A program made the position numbers and the translations under genes. From assembly GCA_964523405.1 (NCBI GenBank), contig CAZGAQ010000028.1, positions 1 through 64,000 on the forward strand: DNA of 64,000 bases, in the 5' to 3' direction. The notes beneath the pieces were generated by a model, which saw only the letters and a program-made list of their open reading frames with translations, had not been told where the DNA came from and made no database searches. How positions within the stretch are numbered: the stretch's first letter is position 1; every line of letters begins with the position of its first letter. The DNA is from CAZGAQ01 sp964523405. GTDB taxonomy: Bacteria > Planctomycetota > Phycisphaerae > UBA1845 > Fen-1342. Below are positions 25,898-32,185 of this stretch, one piece after another.

Positions 25898-26084
25898 GAC
25901 CGACCAGAGGTCGGTCCCCACGTCCTGGTGTAGTGCCTCACAAAAAGTCGCACATATTCAGGGTGGGGTGGGCGTCTCGCCCGCCCCGTGGCGGCCAAGA
26001 TGGCCGCCCCACCCACGCGCAGGTAATTCGGAGGCAGTACACTAGCACCGACAGCAGTGGACAGAGACCAACCAGAGGTCGGTC
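25898..26084. repeat. paired hairpin repeats bracketing R1 copy A
   Basis: GACCGACCAGAGGTCGGTC at 25898-25916 and GACCAACCAGAGGTCGGTC at 26066-26084 are direct copies of one hairpin. Both are followed by CCCC(C)ACGT. They lie on either side of R1 copy A. Two poly-G tracts (G9 at 25864-25872, G11 at 25883-25893) come just before. The whole gap 25751-26129 holds repeats only, no gene. Confidence 0.65.
25930..26045. repeat. palindromic repeat R1, copy A
   Basis: About 116 bases bounded by imperfect inverted ends (TAGTGCCTC and GAGGCAGTACACTAG), with an inner palindrome GGCGGCCAAGATGGCCGCC (25990-26008). The same sequence occurs in the opposite orientation at 30363-30485, matching along most of its length. 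It is non-coding and looks like a MITE/REP-type element. Confidence 0.8.
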
Positions 26085-26129
26085 CCCCACGTTCTAACAC
26101 CTGCCGCGGGGGCTTCTCGGAAGGTGTGC

Positions 26130-26903
26130 CTAGGTCTTGAGGCGGTCGCGGAGTTGGGCGGCGCGCTCGTAGTCCTCTTGGCGCAGGGCCTCTTCGAGCT
26201 GAGCCTGCAGGCGCGCCGGAGTGTCCTCCGGCATCTTGGCGATGATCTCCTCGCGCAAGGCCTGGAGCGTGCGAATTTCGGTGAGGTGGGCTTCCTGGTC
26301 GTCCTCGTCGGCGGGCACATTGCTGACGGCGACCAGGCCTTCGTCGGTGATCGTCAAGGCGGTGGCGTGCTGGCCAGCCTGCAGGGCGCGGTAGGCCTTC
26401 GCGCGGGCGAGCATCATGACGACGTAGGCCCGTTGACGACAGAGGGCGTGGCGGTCGGCCTGGGTCGCGCCGTAGCGTTCGCACAGGTCGATCACACGGA
26501 GGTTCCGCGCGGTGTCGCGTTCGACGCCGTCGAATTCCTCGAGCACGAAGAGGGACAGGTAGCGCTGGTAGTACAGGTAGGACTCGTGGCGCAGCTCGCG
26601 ACAATCCTCGGGCGAGAGGATGAAGTCCTCGTCGTCGCCACACACTTCAATGTGCTCGCGCAGGCGCTGCTCCTGGTAGTCCAGGAGCGACTCATATCCG
26701 TGCGGACGGCGCCCGTCGGGGCGGCCGCCACATTCGAGCTGCAGCACGCCGAGGTCGATGCGCGTCTGAATCTTCTCGTGGCCGTCGCGGCCAATGATCT
26801 TGCGCACCGAGATCTTGCCCGGCTCGTACTCCCAACCCTCGAGGATTGTGCGCAGGTCGCGTATCATGTCTATACGCGTATCGGCGAGCAAATGGGGCTC
26901 CAT
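26130..26903 (-). CDS. UVR-motif protein of unknown function
   Basis: The 257-residue protein ends with a UvrB/UvrC-type helical hairpin (LQAQLEEALRQEDYERAAQL, then RDRLK), a protein interaction motif shared by UvrB, UvrC, ClpC and McsA. The N-terminal part contains ILEGWEYEPGKISVRKIIG and GVLQLECGGRPDGRRP, which suggests a small nucleotide- or nucleic-acid-related domain. The middle is helical (SYLYYQRYLSLFVLEEFDGV). No nuclease or ATPase motif is seen. The ribosome site is poor; an in-frame ATG at 26867 is an alternative start. It is divergent from rsmD. Confidence 0.75.
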   Translation of the reverse strand: MEPHLLADTRIDMIRDLRTILEGWEYEPGKISVRKIIGRDGHEKIQTRIDLGVLQLECGGRPDGRRPHGYESLLDYQEQRLREHIEVCGDDEDFILSPEDCRELRHESYLYYQRYLSLFVLEEFDGVERDTARNLRVIDLCERYGATQADRHALCRQRAYVVMMLARAKAYRALQAGQHATALTITDEGLVAVSNVPADEDDQEAHLTEIRTLQALREEIIAKMPEDTPARLQAQLEEALRQEDYERAAQLRDRLKT

Positions 26904-26957
26904 CAGCTAACGTGCGCGCGTGCCTGGGCCCCCTTTGTCGCCCTGTGGAGTTTGCGC

Positions 26958-27623
26958 GTGCGTGTGATTGCCGGTCAATTTCGCGGCCGAACCTTGTCGG
27001 CGCCCCCGGGCACGGACACACGGCCGATCACGGATCGTGTCAAGGAAACGCTGTTCAATATCCTCGGGCACCGGTATGCGATGCCGGGTGAAATACCGGA
27101 CGTGGCGGTGCTCGACGTGTTCGCGGGCACGGGCAGCCTGGGGATTGAGGCGTTGTCGCGCGGGGCGCGGCGGGCGATCTTCGTGGAGCGGGATCGGCGG
27201 GCCCTGCGGGCCTTGCGCGACAACCTGCGGCAACTTGGGCTGGAACAGCGCACGAGCGTCTCGACCGATAATGCCTGGACCTTGCGGCCGCCACCATGTG
27301 ATCCGGGATACGGGCTGATTTTTGCCGATCCACCCTATGCCGAGACCAGCGAGCCGCTGCGGGTGATCGACCTGCTCGAACGCCTGGGGACGGGGCTGGC
27401 GCCGGACGGGGTCGTGGTCTACCGTTATGAGGTCGGGCGGCCGTTCGAGCCGGGGCTCTTGCGGACACTCCGAGTGGTGGACCGGCGGGAGATCGGGCGG
27501 ATGCGGCTGGTGCTGCTGGCTCGTGCGGATGCACCGGCGTCGCCGGCTCGCGCGGAAGAAGAGACGCCGGACGCGCGCGCGGCCGGGGATGGCGGCGACG
27601 CGGCGAGTGGCACGCTCGGCTAA
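26958..27623 (+). CDS. rsmD: 16S rRNA (guanine966-N2)-methyltransferase RsmD
   Basis: RsmD methylates G966 of 16S rRNA using S-adenosylmethionine. The start is GTG at 26958 (product MRVIAGQFRGRTL), with GGAG 11 bases upstream. Family motifs are present: TRPITDRVKETLFNILG, the SAM-binding VLDVFAGTGSLGIEALSRGA, and catalytic DPPY in FADPPYAETSEPL. The protein has 221 residues, somewhat longer than usual because of an Ala/Glu-rich C-terminal tail of about 30 residues. The frame is open far upstream, but that part is not protein-like. Confidence 0.93.
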   Translation: MRVIAGQFRGRTLSAPPGTDTRPITDRVKETLFNILGHRYAMPGEIPDVAVLDVFAGTGSLGIEALSRGARRAIFVERDRRALRALRDNLRQLGLEQRTSVSTDNAWTLRPPPCDPGYGLIFADPPYAETSEPLRVIDLLERLGTGLAPDGVVVYRYEVGRPFEPGLLRTLRVVDRREIGRMRLVLLARADAPASPARAEEETPDARAAGDGGDAASGTLG

Positions 27624-27771
27624 AGCCGGCGGGAGCGACACGCCGCATCAAATCGCACGGCGCCGGCTTCAGTCCAGCCCGCGCGTTCGGGTGCGGAGGG
27701 GCATTCGTGACCCTCATTCGGATTGAGTAGTGCGCAGGCCGCTTTGGCCAAACGAAAGCGGCCGACGGTGG

Positions 27772-27799
27772 TTGTCGGCCTACGGGGCGCGGCTATACT
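27772..27799 (+). promoter_or_regulatory. sigma-70-type promoter for the YmdB-like gene
   Basis: TTGTCG (27772-27777) and TATACT (27794-27799) are 16 bases apart. The predicted start of transcription is near 27806, about 55 bases before the ATG at 27860. Confidence 0.5.
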
Positions 27800-27859
27800 G
27801 GAATGACAAGTCCGCCGCGCCTGACCCGGAAGGGTGGCGTGGCGCTAGAAAGACCGTGC

Positions 27860-28675
27860 ATGCGACTGCTCCTCATCGGGGATATCGTCGGGCGTCCGGG
27901 TAAGCACGCCTGTTCGCAGATCATCCCCCGCCTGGTCCGTGAAAGACAGATCGACTGCGTGATCGCGAACGCGGAGAACGTGGCCGCTGGCAGTGGACTC
28001 ACGCAACCGCTGTACGCGAAGCTGCGGCACTACGGCATCGACATCTGCACGATGGGCGACCACGTGTACAAGCGGCACGAAACGCTGACGCTGCTGGAAC
28101 AGGAAGAGCGCGTCATCCGGCCGGCCAACCTGCCGCGCGAGGCGGTCGGACGCGAGCTGGCGATTGTCGAGGCACGCGACGGGACGCCGGTGGCGGCCTT
28201 CGTCGTGCTGGGGCGGACGTACATGAACGTCCGCGCGGATTGTCCGTATCACGCGGCCGATCGGATTCTCGAAGAGCTGCCCGACTCGGTGAAGACGATC
28301 GTGGTCGATGTGCATGCGGAGACGACCAGCGAGAAGGTGGCCATGGGGTGGTATCTCGACGGGCGCGTGACGGCGGTCGTGGGGACCCACACGCACATTC
28401 AGACGGCCGACGAGCGCATCCTGCCGAAGGGGACGGCGTACATCACGGACCTGGGCATGACGGGGCCGTACGACTCGGTGCTGGGGCGCGACAAGGAGGC
28501 GGTGGTGCAATCGCTGGTGACCGGCGTACCGCATCCGTATGCCGTCGCCACCGACGATGCGCGCGTATGCGGAGTCCTCGTCGAGTGCGATGCGGACACC
28601 GGTCACGCCAGTGCCATCGAGCGGGTCAACATCCTCGATCCGCAGCCGTTGCCGGCCGAGTTCGGCGAGGACTAG
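27860..28675 (+). CDS. YmdB-family metallophosphoesterase (TIGR00282)
   Basis: The 271-residue protein starts MRLLLIGDIVGRPGKHA. All family motifs are in place: NAENVAAGSGLT, CTMGDHVYKRHE, VDVHAETTSEKVA, VGTHTHIQTADERIL and GMTGPYDSVLG. Together they form a two-metal phosphodiesterase site. Characterised relatives hydrolyse 2',3'-cyclic AMP and influence RNase Y in Bacillus. It usually neighbours rny, but no rny is in the window. Confidence 0.92.
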   Translation: MRLLLIGDIVGRPGKHACSQIIPRLVRERQIDCVIANAENVAAGSGLTQPLYAKLRHYGIDICTMGDHVYKRHETLTLLEQEERVIRPANLPREAVGRELAIVEARDGTPVAAFVVLGRTYMNVRADCPYHAADRILEELPDSVKTIVVDVHAETTSEKVAMGWYLDGRVTAVVGTHTHIQTADERILPKGTAYITDLGMTGPYDSVLGRDKEAVVQSLVTGVPHPYAVATDDARVCGVLVECDADTGHASAIERVNILDPQPLPAEFGED

Positions 28676-28793
28676 CGCCGCCGCGTCCGGCAACCCGCAC
28701 CTCGCTCGGGCCGGCTCCGGCGCGGCACTGCGCGCGGGTCAGCGCGAACGCCCCAATCCGTGCAGCTTCCAGTCATGCCGTGTCAATCTGCTG

Positions 28794-28816
28794 AGCGTCA
28801 GGCGTCCCTGCGCCTG
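28794..28816. repeat. small hairpin between YmdB-like gene and next gene
   Basis: GCGTCAGGCGTCCCTGCGCCTGAC forms a stem of GTCAGGCG with CGCCTGAC-like arms. The same GTCAGGC...GCCTGAC hairpin is inside repeat R2 copy A (44797-44816). It may act as a bidirectional terminator between the two convergent genes. TTTT follows about 13 bases further on. Confidence 0.4.
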
Positions 28817-28845
28817 ACCTCGCGTGGGGCTTTTCGCCGCGCGGC

Positions 28846-29616
28846 TTAGCTCCCCGCATAAGACTGCTGAAACGCGGCGAAGTCGGCCACGTCCAGGTCC
28901 AGGTCGTTGTCGAAGTCAAACGCGTTCAGGCACGTCACTTCGCAGGCCGTGATGGCTGGATCGTCGGGGGTCGGGCGCGCGCCGGGGCCGCTGAAGCACT
29001 CGGCGACGGCGCGCCAGTCATTCCAGCCGACCGCCCCACTGCTGTCGAAGTCGCCGGTCGCGGGCTGCGTGCCGGGTCGCACCACCACGTTCGTGAACGC
29101 AAAGGTCATCGGAACCGAGTCGGCGTAGCCGGTAGTGCCCGCGTCGCGCAGGAGAACGGTGATGCGCCACACGCACTGGTGCGGGTCAAACGCGGGGTCG
29201 CTGCTGTTGATGTGCCAGGTGTTGTGGACGTGTAGGTTGGAGCCGCCGAGATAGGTGCTCTGGCCTGGCGCAGCGAGGATATTGAAGGCACTGTCGATCA
29301 GGCGGAAGGCGGCATCGATGGCAACAACCTGCAGCCAGACCTGGGCGCCGGACTGCAGCGGGAACATGTCGTTGTTCGGATCGGTGAATGTGAAGTGATC
29401 GTAGCCGGGATCGGCGTCGGTCCAGCCGTGCAGCAGACCGCTGACCGGATAGAGCTGGCGATAGTTGAGGTCGGGCACAAAGCCACCCGGGTGGATCGCA
29501 ATCTGGCCGGCCGCGGTGCGTCCGACCCACACGTCGCCGAGGTGTTGGGCGGCGGCGAGAGAGGCGCAGGCGGCGAGGCCGATCAAGGCTGCGGAGTGAC
29601 GAAAGCGAAGCAACAT
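28846..29616 (-). CDS. secreted His-rich protein with C-terminal dockerin-like domain
   Basis: The ATG at 29616 follows GGAG. A signal peptide (ALIGLAACASLAAAQ) opens the 256-residue protein. The body begins HLGDVWVGRTAAGQIAI and includes DPGYDHFTF and LHVHNTWHI, a cluster of His that suggests metal binding. It ends two-thirds along at DAGTTGYADSVPMTFAFT. The last 65 residues hold two EF-hand-like loops (GDFDSSGAVGWNDWRAV and DFDNDLDLDVADFAAF), the GC-type dockerin pattern of planctomycetes. The body is clearly homologous to the next gene upstream (29750-30337), which has a PEP-CTERM end instead. I recall similar sequences as 'all3515 family, Zur-repressed' proteins, unverified. Confidence 0.8.
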   Translation of the reverse strand: MLLRFRHSAALIGLAACASLAAAQHLGDVWVGRTAAGQIAIHPGGFVPDLNYRQLYPVSGLLHGWTDADPGYDHFTFTDPNNDMFPLQSGAQVWLQVVAIDAAFRLIDSAFNILAAPGQSTYLGGSNLHVHNTWHINSSDPAFDPHQCVWRITVLLRDAGTTGYADSVPMTFAFTNVVVRPGTQPATGDFDSSGAVGWNDWRAVAECFSGPGARPTPDDPAITACEVTCLNAFDFDNDLDLDVADFAAFQQSYAGS

Positions 29617-29659
29617 GGGTTGGTCTCCAGACAACTTAAGTGGACGGTGTGCTTGCAGA

Positions 29660-29735
29660 ACCGGCCGCGGGCAGCGCCAGGCACGCCCCACTTCGTTCGG
29701 GGCAGGCTCCGGTCTGACGCTGCCTCGGCGCGAAC
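29660..29735. repeat. dispersed repeat R3 between the two sibling genes
   Basis: GGCAGCG-CAGGCACG at one side pairs with CTGACGCTGCC at the other, around the R3 core (CCCCACTTCGTTCGGGGCAGG). It forms a long imperfect hairpin of about 60 bases in the 133-base gap between the sibling genes. Confidence 0.5.
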
Positions 29736-29749
29736 GATTGCGATCGATG

Positions 29750-30337
29750 CTACGCGCGGCGGCGCATCAAGAGGGCGCCAAGTCCTACGAGCGCGAACGC
29801 CGACGGCTCCGGCGCAAACATGAACGTGTACACATCGGACGGGCTGTAGCCGGTGGTGCCGACGTCGATGAGGCGGAAGCTCGCGGTCCACGGACCGGCG
29901 GTCGGTTCAAACTGCGGGTCGAGCGCGTCGATGTGCCAGTTCAGGTGGCCGTGCAGCAATTCGCCATCGGGAAAGACATAGGAGTCTCCGGGGTTGCGCA
30001 GTGCGGCCGCGAAGCCGGGCGTCCAGGCCTGGAACGCCGGAGCAAACGACACGACGTCGAAGCGGATGTGCGCGCCGGAACCAAGCATGAGGAAGTCCTC
30101 GTCGGGCTCGTCGGCCTCGAGGTGGTCGAAACCGGGATCGTCGCGCGCCCAACCCTTGAGCAACCCGTCGACGGGCGGCAGCGCAATCGGCTCGTCGAAG
30201 TCAAACTCGATCCGGAGCTGGCCGGCGCTTGTGCGGCCGACGACGAGGTCGCCTTCGTGGTGATGCTGGGCCAGCGCGGTGCCGGCGCAGGCGAAGAGCG
30301 AGGCGAGGACCACGAGGTGTGCGGGACGCATGTTCAT
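29750..30337 (-). CDS. secreted His-rich protein with PEP-CTERM tail
   Basis: Three ATGs lie six bases apart (30343, 30337, 30331). GGGAG immediately precedes the first, so the second, 6 bases beyond the ribosome site, is the best start. The 195-residue product has a signal peptide (VVLASLFACAGTALAQ) and then HHHEGDLVVGRTSAGQLRI. Next come DGLLKGWARDDPGFDHL, LLHGHLNWHIDALDP and DVGTTGYSPSDVYTF. It ends with a PEP-CTERM sorting signal (PEPSAFALVGLGALLMRRR). Export and cleavage by an exosortase system is expected. Its body is homologous to the dockerin-bearing neighbour, with the WHI/GTTGY motifs shared. Repeat R1 copy B lies just upstream. Confidence 0.82.
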   Translation of the reverse strand: MNMRPAHLVVLASLFACAGTALAQHHHEGDLVVGRTSAGQLRIEFDFDEPIALPPVDGLLKGWARDDPGFDHLEADEPDEDFLMLGSGAHIRFDVVSFAPAFQAWTPGFAAALRNPGDSYVFPDGELLHGHLNWHIDALDPQFEPTAGPWTASFRLIDVGTTGYSPSDVYTFMFAPEPSAFALVGLGALLMRRRA

Positions 30338-30362
30338 GTTCATCTCCCTTCCAAAGGACGGC

Positions 30363-30485
30363 GCTAGCGTGGTGCCTCGGAGTACCTTGCGCGCGGGTGG
30401 GGTGGCCATCTTGGCCGCCGCGGGGCGGGCGGGACGCCCACTCCACCCTGGTTGTGTGCAACTTCTTGTGAGGCACTGCACTAGC
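30363..30485. repeat. palindromic repeat R1, copy B
   Basis: It starts GCTAGCGTGGTGCCTC and ends GAGGCACTGCACTAGC, imperfect inverted ends of about 15 bases, with the inner palindrome GGCCATCTTGGCC. Read on the minus strand it matches R1 copy A (25930-26045) nearly end to end. Its right end supplies the stop codon (TAG) of the pseudopilin gene at 30481. Confidence 0.8.
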
Positions 30486-31185
30486 GCGCGACGTCCGGGT
30501 CGTACTTGTTTTGCAGGAATTTCGGCGGAAAGCCGCCGTTGAGATCGATTTCGTAGGTGTCGGCAAACGTCAGCGGCACGACGTGGCCGTCCACAAAGAG
30601 GTAGTTGGCCTTGTTGACGTGCCGCTTCAGGAAGACCTGCACGCCGGCCAGCCGCAGGGGATCGGTCCACCATTGCTCGGGATGGACGTGGTCCGCGGCC
30701 GCGTACTCGCCTTCCTCGACGAGTTCGGCCAGCAGGATCGTGCTGGCCGGACGGCGGATGGCTTCCTGGCGATCGTACGGGCCGCGGCCCGTCAGCGCGA
30801 TCTTCGGATCCAGGTAGTAGTTGGTGGCGAAGCTCGCGCGGCGCAGCACGTTGGCGGGCGGCACGGGCTTGATCCAGTGCGGACTGCGATCGGACGGGCA
30901 GCGTGCCACCAGCGGGTTCTGGTAGTCATGCTGCAACGTGTTGAACCAGGCCGCATTTTCGTCCACGTTGCCGCCGTGGGGCATGCCCGCGGTGATCAGG
31001 TGACCGGTGTAGCGGTCGGCGTACATTTGCACAGCCAGGCCGAGTTCGCGCAGATTGCTGGCGCAGACGGTGGCCTTGGCCCCGTCGCGCGCCCGGCTGA
31101 AGCTGGGCAGCAGGATCGACAACAGCAGCGCGATGATGGCCACAACGACGAGCAGTTCGATCAGGGTGAAAGCGCGGGGCTTCAT
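30481..31185 (-). CDS. type II pseudopilin-like protein (prepilin N-terminus, DUF1559 style)
   Basis: The 234-residue protein starts at ATG 31185 after GAGGA. The N-terminus is a canonical prepilin signal (MKPRAFTLIELLVVVAIIAL), cleaved after Ala-5 with Phe+1 and Glu+5. The rest has the H-X9-DG style head of planctomycete pseudopilins: CASNLRELGLAVQMYADRY, CPSD, and ANYLFVDGHVVPLTFADTY near the end. These proteins are abundant in planctomycetes, and their secretion role is not proven. The stop lies inside repeat R1 copy B. Confidence 0.88.
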   Translation of the reverse strand: MKPRAFTLIELLVVVAIIALLLSILLPSFSRARDGAKATVCASNLRELGLAVQMYADRYTGHLITAGMPHGGNVDENAAWFNTLQHDYQNPLVARCPSDRSPHWIKPVPPANVLRRASFATNYYLDPKIALTGRGPYDRQEAIRRPASTILLAELVEEGEYAAADHVHPEQWWTDPLRLAGVQVFLKRHVNKANYLFVDGHVVPLTFADTYEIDLNGGFPPKFLQNKYDPDVAR

Positions 31186-31283
31186 CCCATCGTCCTCACG
31201 TATGAGGGGCGCGGACGCACCGCAGGCCGGGCGCGCGGCGCGCGGACCCACACATCCGCAAACTGAAGTTCAACGCTTGAGGG

Positions 31284-31411
31284 CTAGGGCGATTTCACGA
31301 ATAGTGCGTTGCCTGGGAGCGTCCGGCCTCCGCCGATCCCGAACGAATCTGAGGGGTGCCTGACGAAGCAGGCTCGTTCCGGAGCACCACAGCCAAAGGG
31401 AAACCACTCCA
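31284..31411. repeat. palindromic repeat R2, copy B (with embedded R3 core)
   Basis: It begins CTAGGGCGATTTCACG and ends GCCAAAGGGAAACCACTCC, imperfect inverted ends of about 20 bases. The internal segment AGCGTCCGGCCTCCG and GTGCCTGACGAAGCAGG matches copy A at 44761-44863, with the R3 core (CCCGAACGAATCTGAGGGG) inserted in the middle. It ends six bases before the stop of the 31417 gene. Confidence 0.65.
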
Positions 31412-31416
31412 GGAAA

Positions 31417-31716
31417 TCAGGCGGGCGGGGCGCGCGGCACCAGCGGCGTTGCGGCCGCAACGGTGTGGTGGGAACACTGCGCCGCGACGCCGCAGCGGTC
31501 GCGCGCAGGGAGCAGCGCGGTTAGCGTTGCGGGAGCGGCCAGCTCAACGGCAGGGGCGCCGCAGGCAAGGTCGATGCAAACAGCGCAGGCGTGCGCCGCA
31601 TGCTCGTGCCCAGCCTCGGCCAGGTGAATGGCGCGTTCCACCCCCGTCGCCGGACCAGCTAGCAGTACGGCGAGCGTCAGCAGGACAGCGGTTTGCGGCA
31701 GGTGCGCGTGACGCAC
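31417..31716 (-). CDS. small exported Cys/His protein of unknown function
   Basis: The GTG at 31716, preceded by GGGAGAG at a 5-nt spacing, starts a 99-residue product. It has a signal-like helix (TAVLLTLAVLLAGPATG) followed by HLAEAGHEHAAHACAVCIDL and later DRCGVAAQCSHHTV. The CxxC and His cluster recall DUF2946-type periplasmic proteins seen with copper or other metal handling, but the match is only by eye. Upstream (31754-31784) lies an AT-richer stretch with palindromic GTAC repeats. Confidence 0.55.
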   Translation of the reverse strand: MRHAHLPQTAVLLTLAVLLAGPATGVERAIHLAEAGHEHAAHACAVCIDLACGAPAVELAAPATLTALLPARDRCGVAAQCSHHTVAAATPLVPRAPPA

Positions 31717-31753
31717 CGGACTCTCCCTACAGAGGCACGGGCCCAAGAGGCCC

Positions 31754-31784
31754 GTAGTACGTCGTATTACTTGTACTAGTGTAC
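31754..31784. promoter_or_regulatory. possible operator upstream of the small Cys/His protein
   Basis: GTAGTACGTCGTATTAC and GTACTAGTGTAC stand out in GC-rich DNA about 40-65 bases before the GTG start. Spaced TAC/GTA triplets of this sort are typical of BlaI/CopY-family operators, but no such regulator is in the window. Weak call. Confidence 0.25.
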
Positions 31785-32039
31785 CTCGTTCGGCGCGGAA
31801 GGCAAGACCGGCGTCCACCTGGGAAGGCGGCATCGAACGCACCGGGCCGAACGCCAGCAACACGTGGCGAACGCCAGCACAAGTTCTCGTTCGGCCGCAA
31901 AGAGCTGATCAGGTTGTTACGCCGCGGCGCGAGGCAAGCGACGGCGACATTATCAGACATTGCGTGGACTCCGACGGAACAACCGATGAAATGCCCGGGA
32001 TGGTGCGGGCGCATCATCCTGTGGCCGGCGGTGTTGCGC

Positions 32040-32069
32040 TTGAATCCGCGGCGGCCGCCGACGTACACT
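32040..32069 (+). promoter_or_regulatory. sigma-70-type promoter for the amidase gene
   Basis: TTGAAT (32040-32045) and TACACT (32064-32069) are 18 bases apart, the same layout as the promoter at 37049. Transcription would begin near 32076, just ahead of the hairpin at 32080. The 470-base gap 31717-32185 holds nothing else I can support. Confidence 0.5.
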
Positions 32070-32079
32070 GAGAAAACCT

Positions 32080-32104
32080 GGGGGCGCAGTGTTTTTGCGC
32101 CCCC
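32080..32104. terminator. GC-rich hairpin in the leader of the amidase gene
   Basis: GGGGGCGCA-(GTGTTTT)-TGCGCCCCC is a perfect 9-bp stem. On the plus strand it starts about four bases after the predicted transcription start and lacks a following U tract. On the minus strand it is followed by GGTTTTC. It could be a leader stabiliser, an attenuator, or a terminator for minus-strand transcription. Confidence 0.4.
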
Positions 32105-32185
32105 GTTGTCTGCGCTTCCGATGGCATGATAGATGCGCGTCAGCCACGCAATCCGTTCCACCGGTTACATCGAGGGATGAAGCTC

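Noticed and set aside
26124..26957. Upstream extension of the rsmD frame
   Set aside because: It is antisense to the UVR-motif gene, and RsmD begins naturally at the GTG at 26958 with its own ribosome site.
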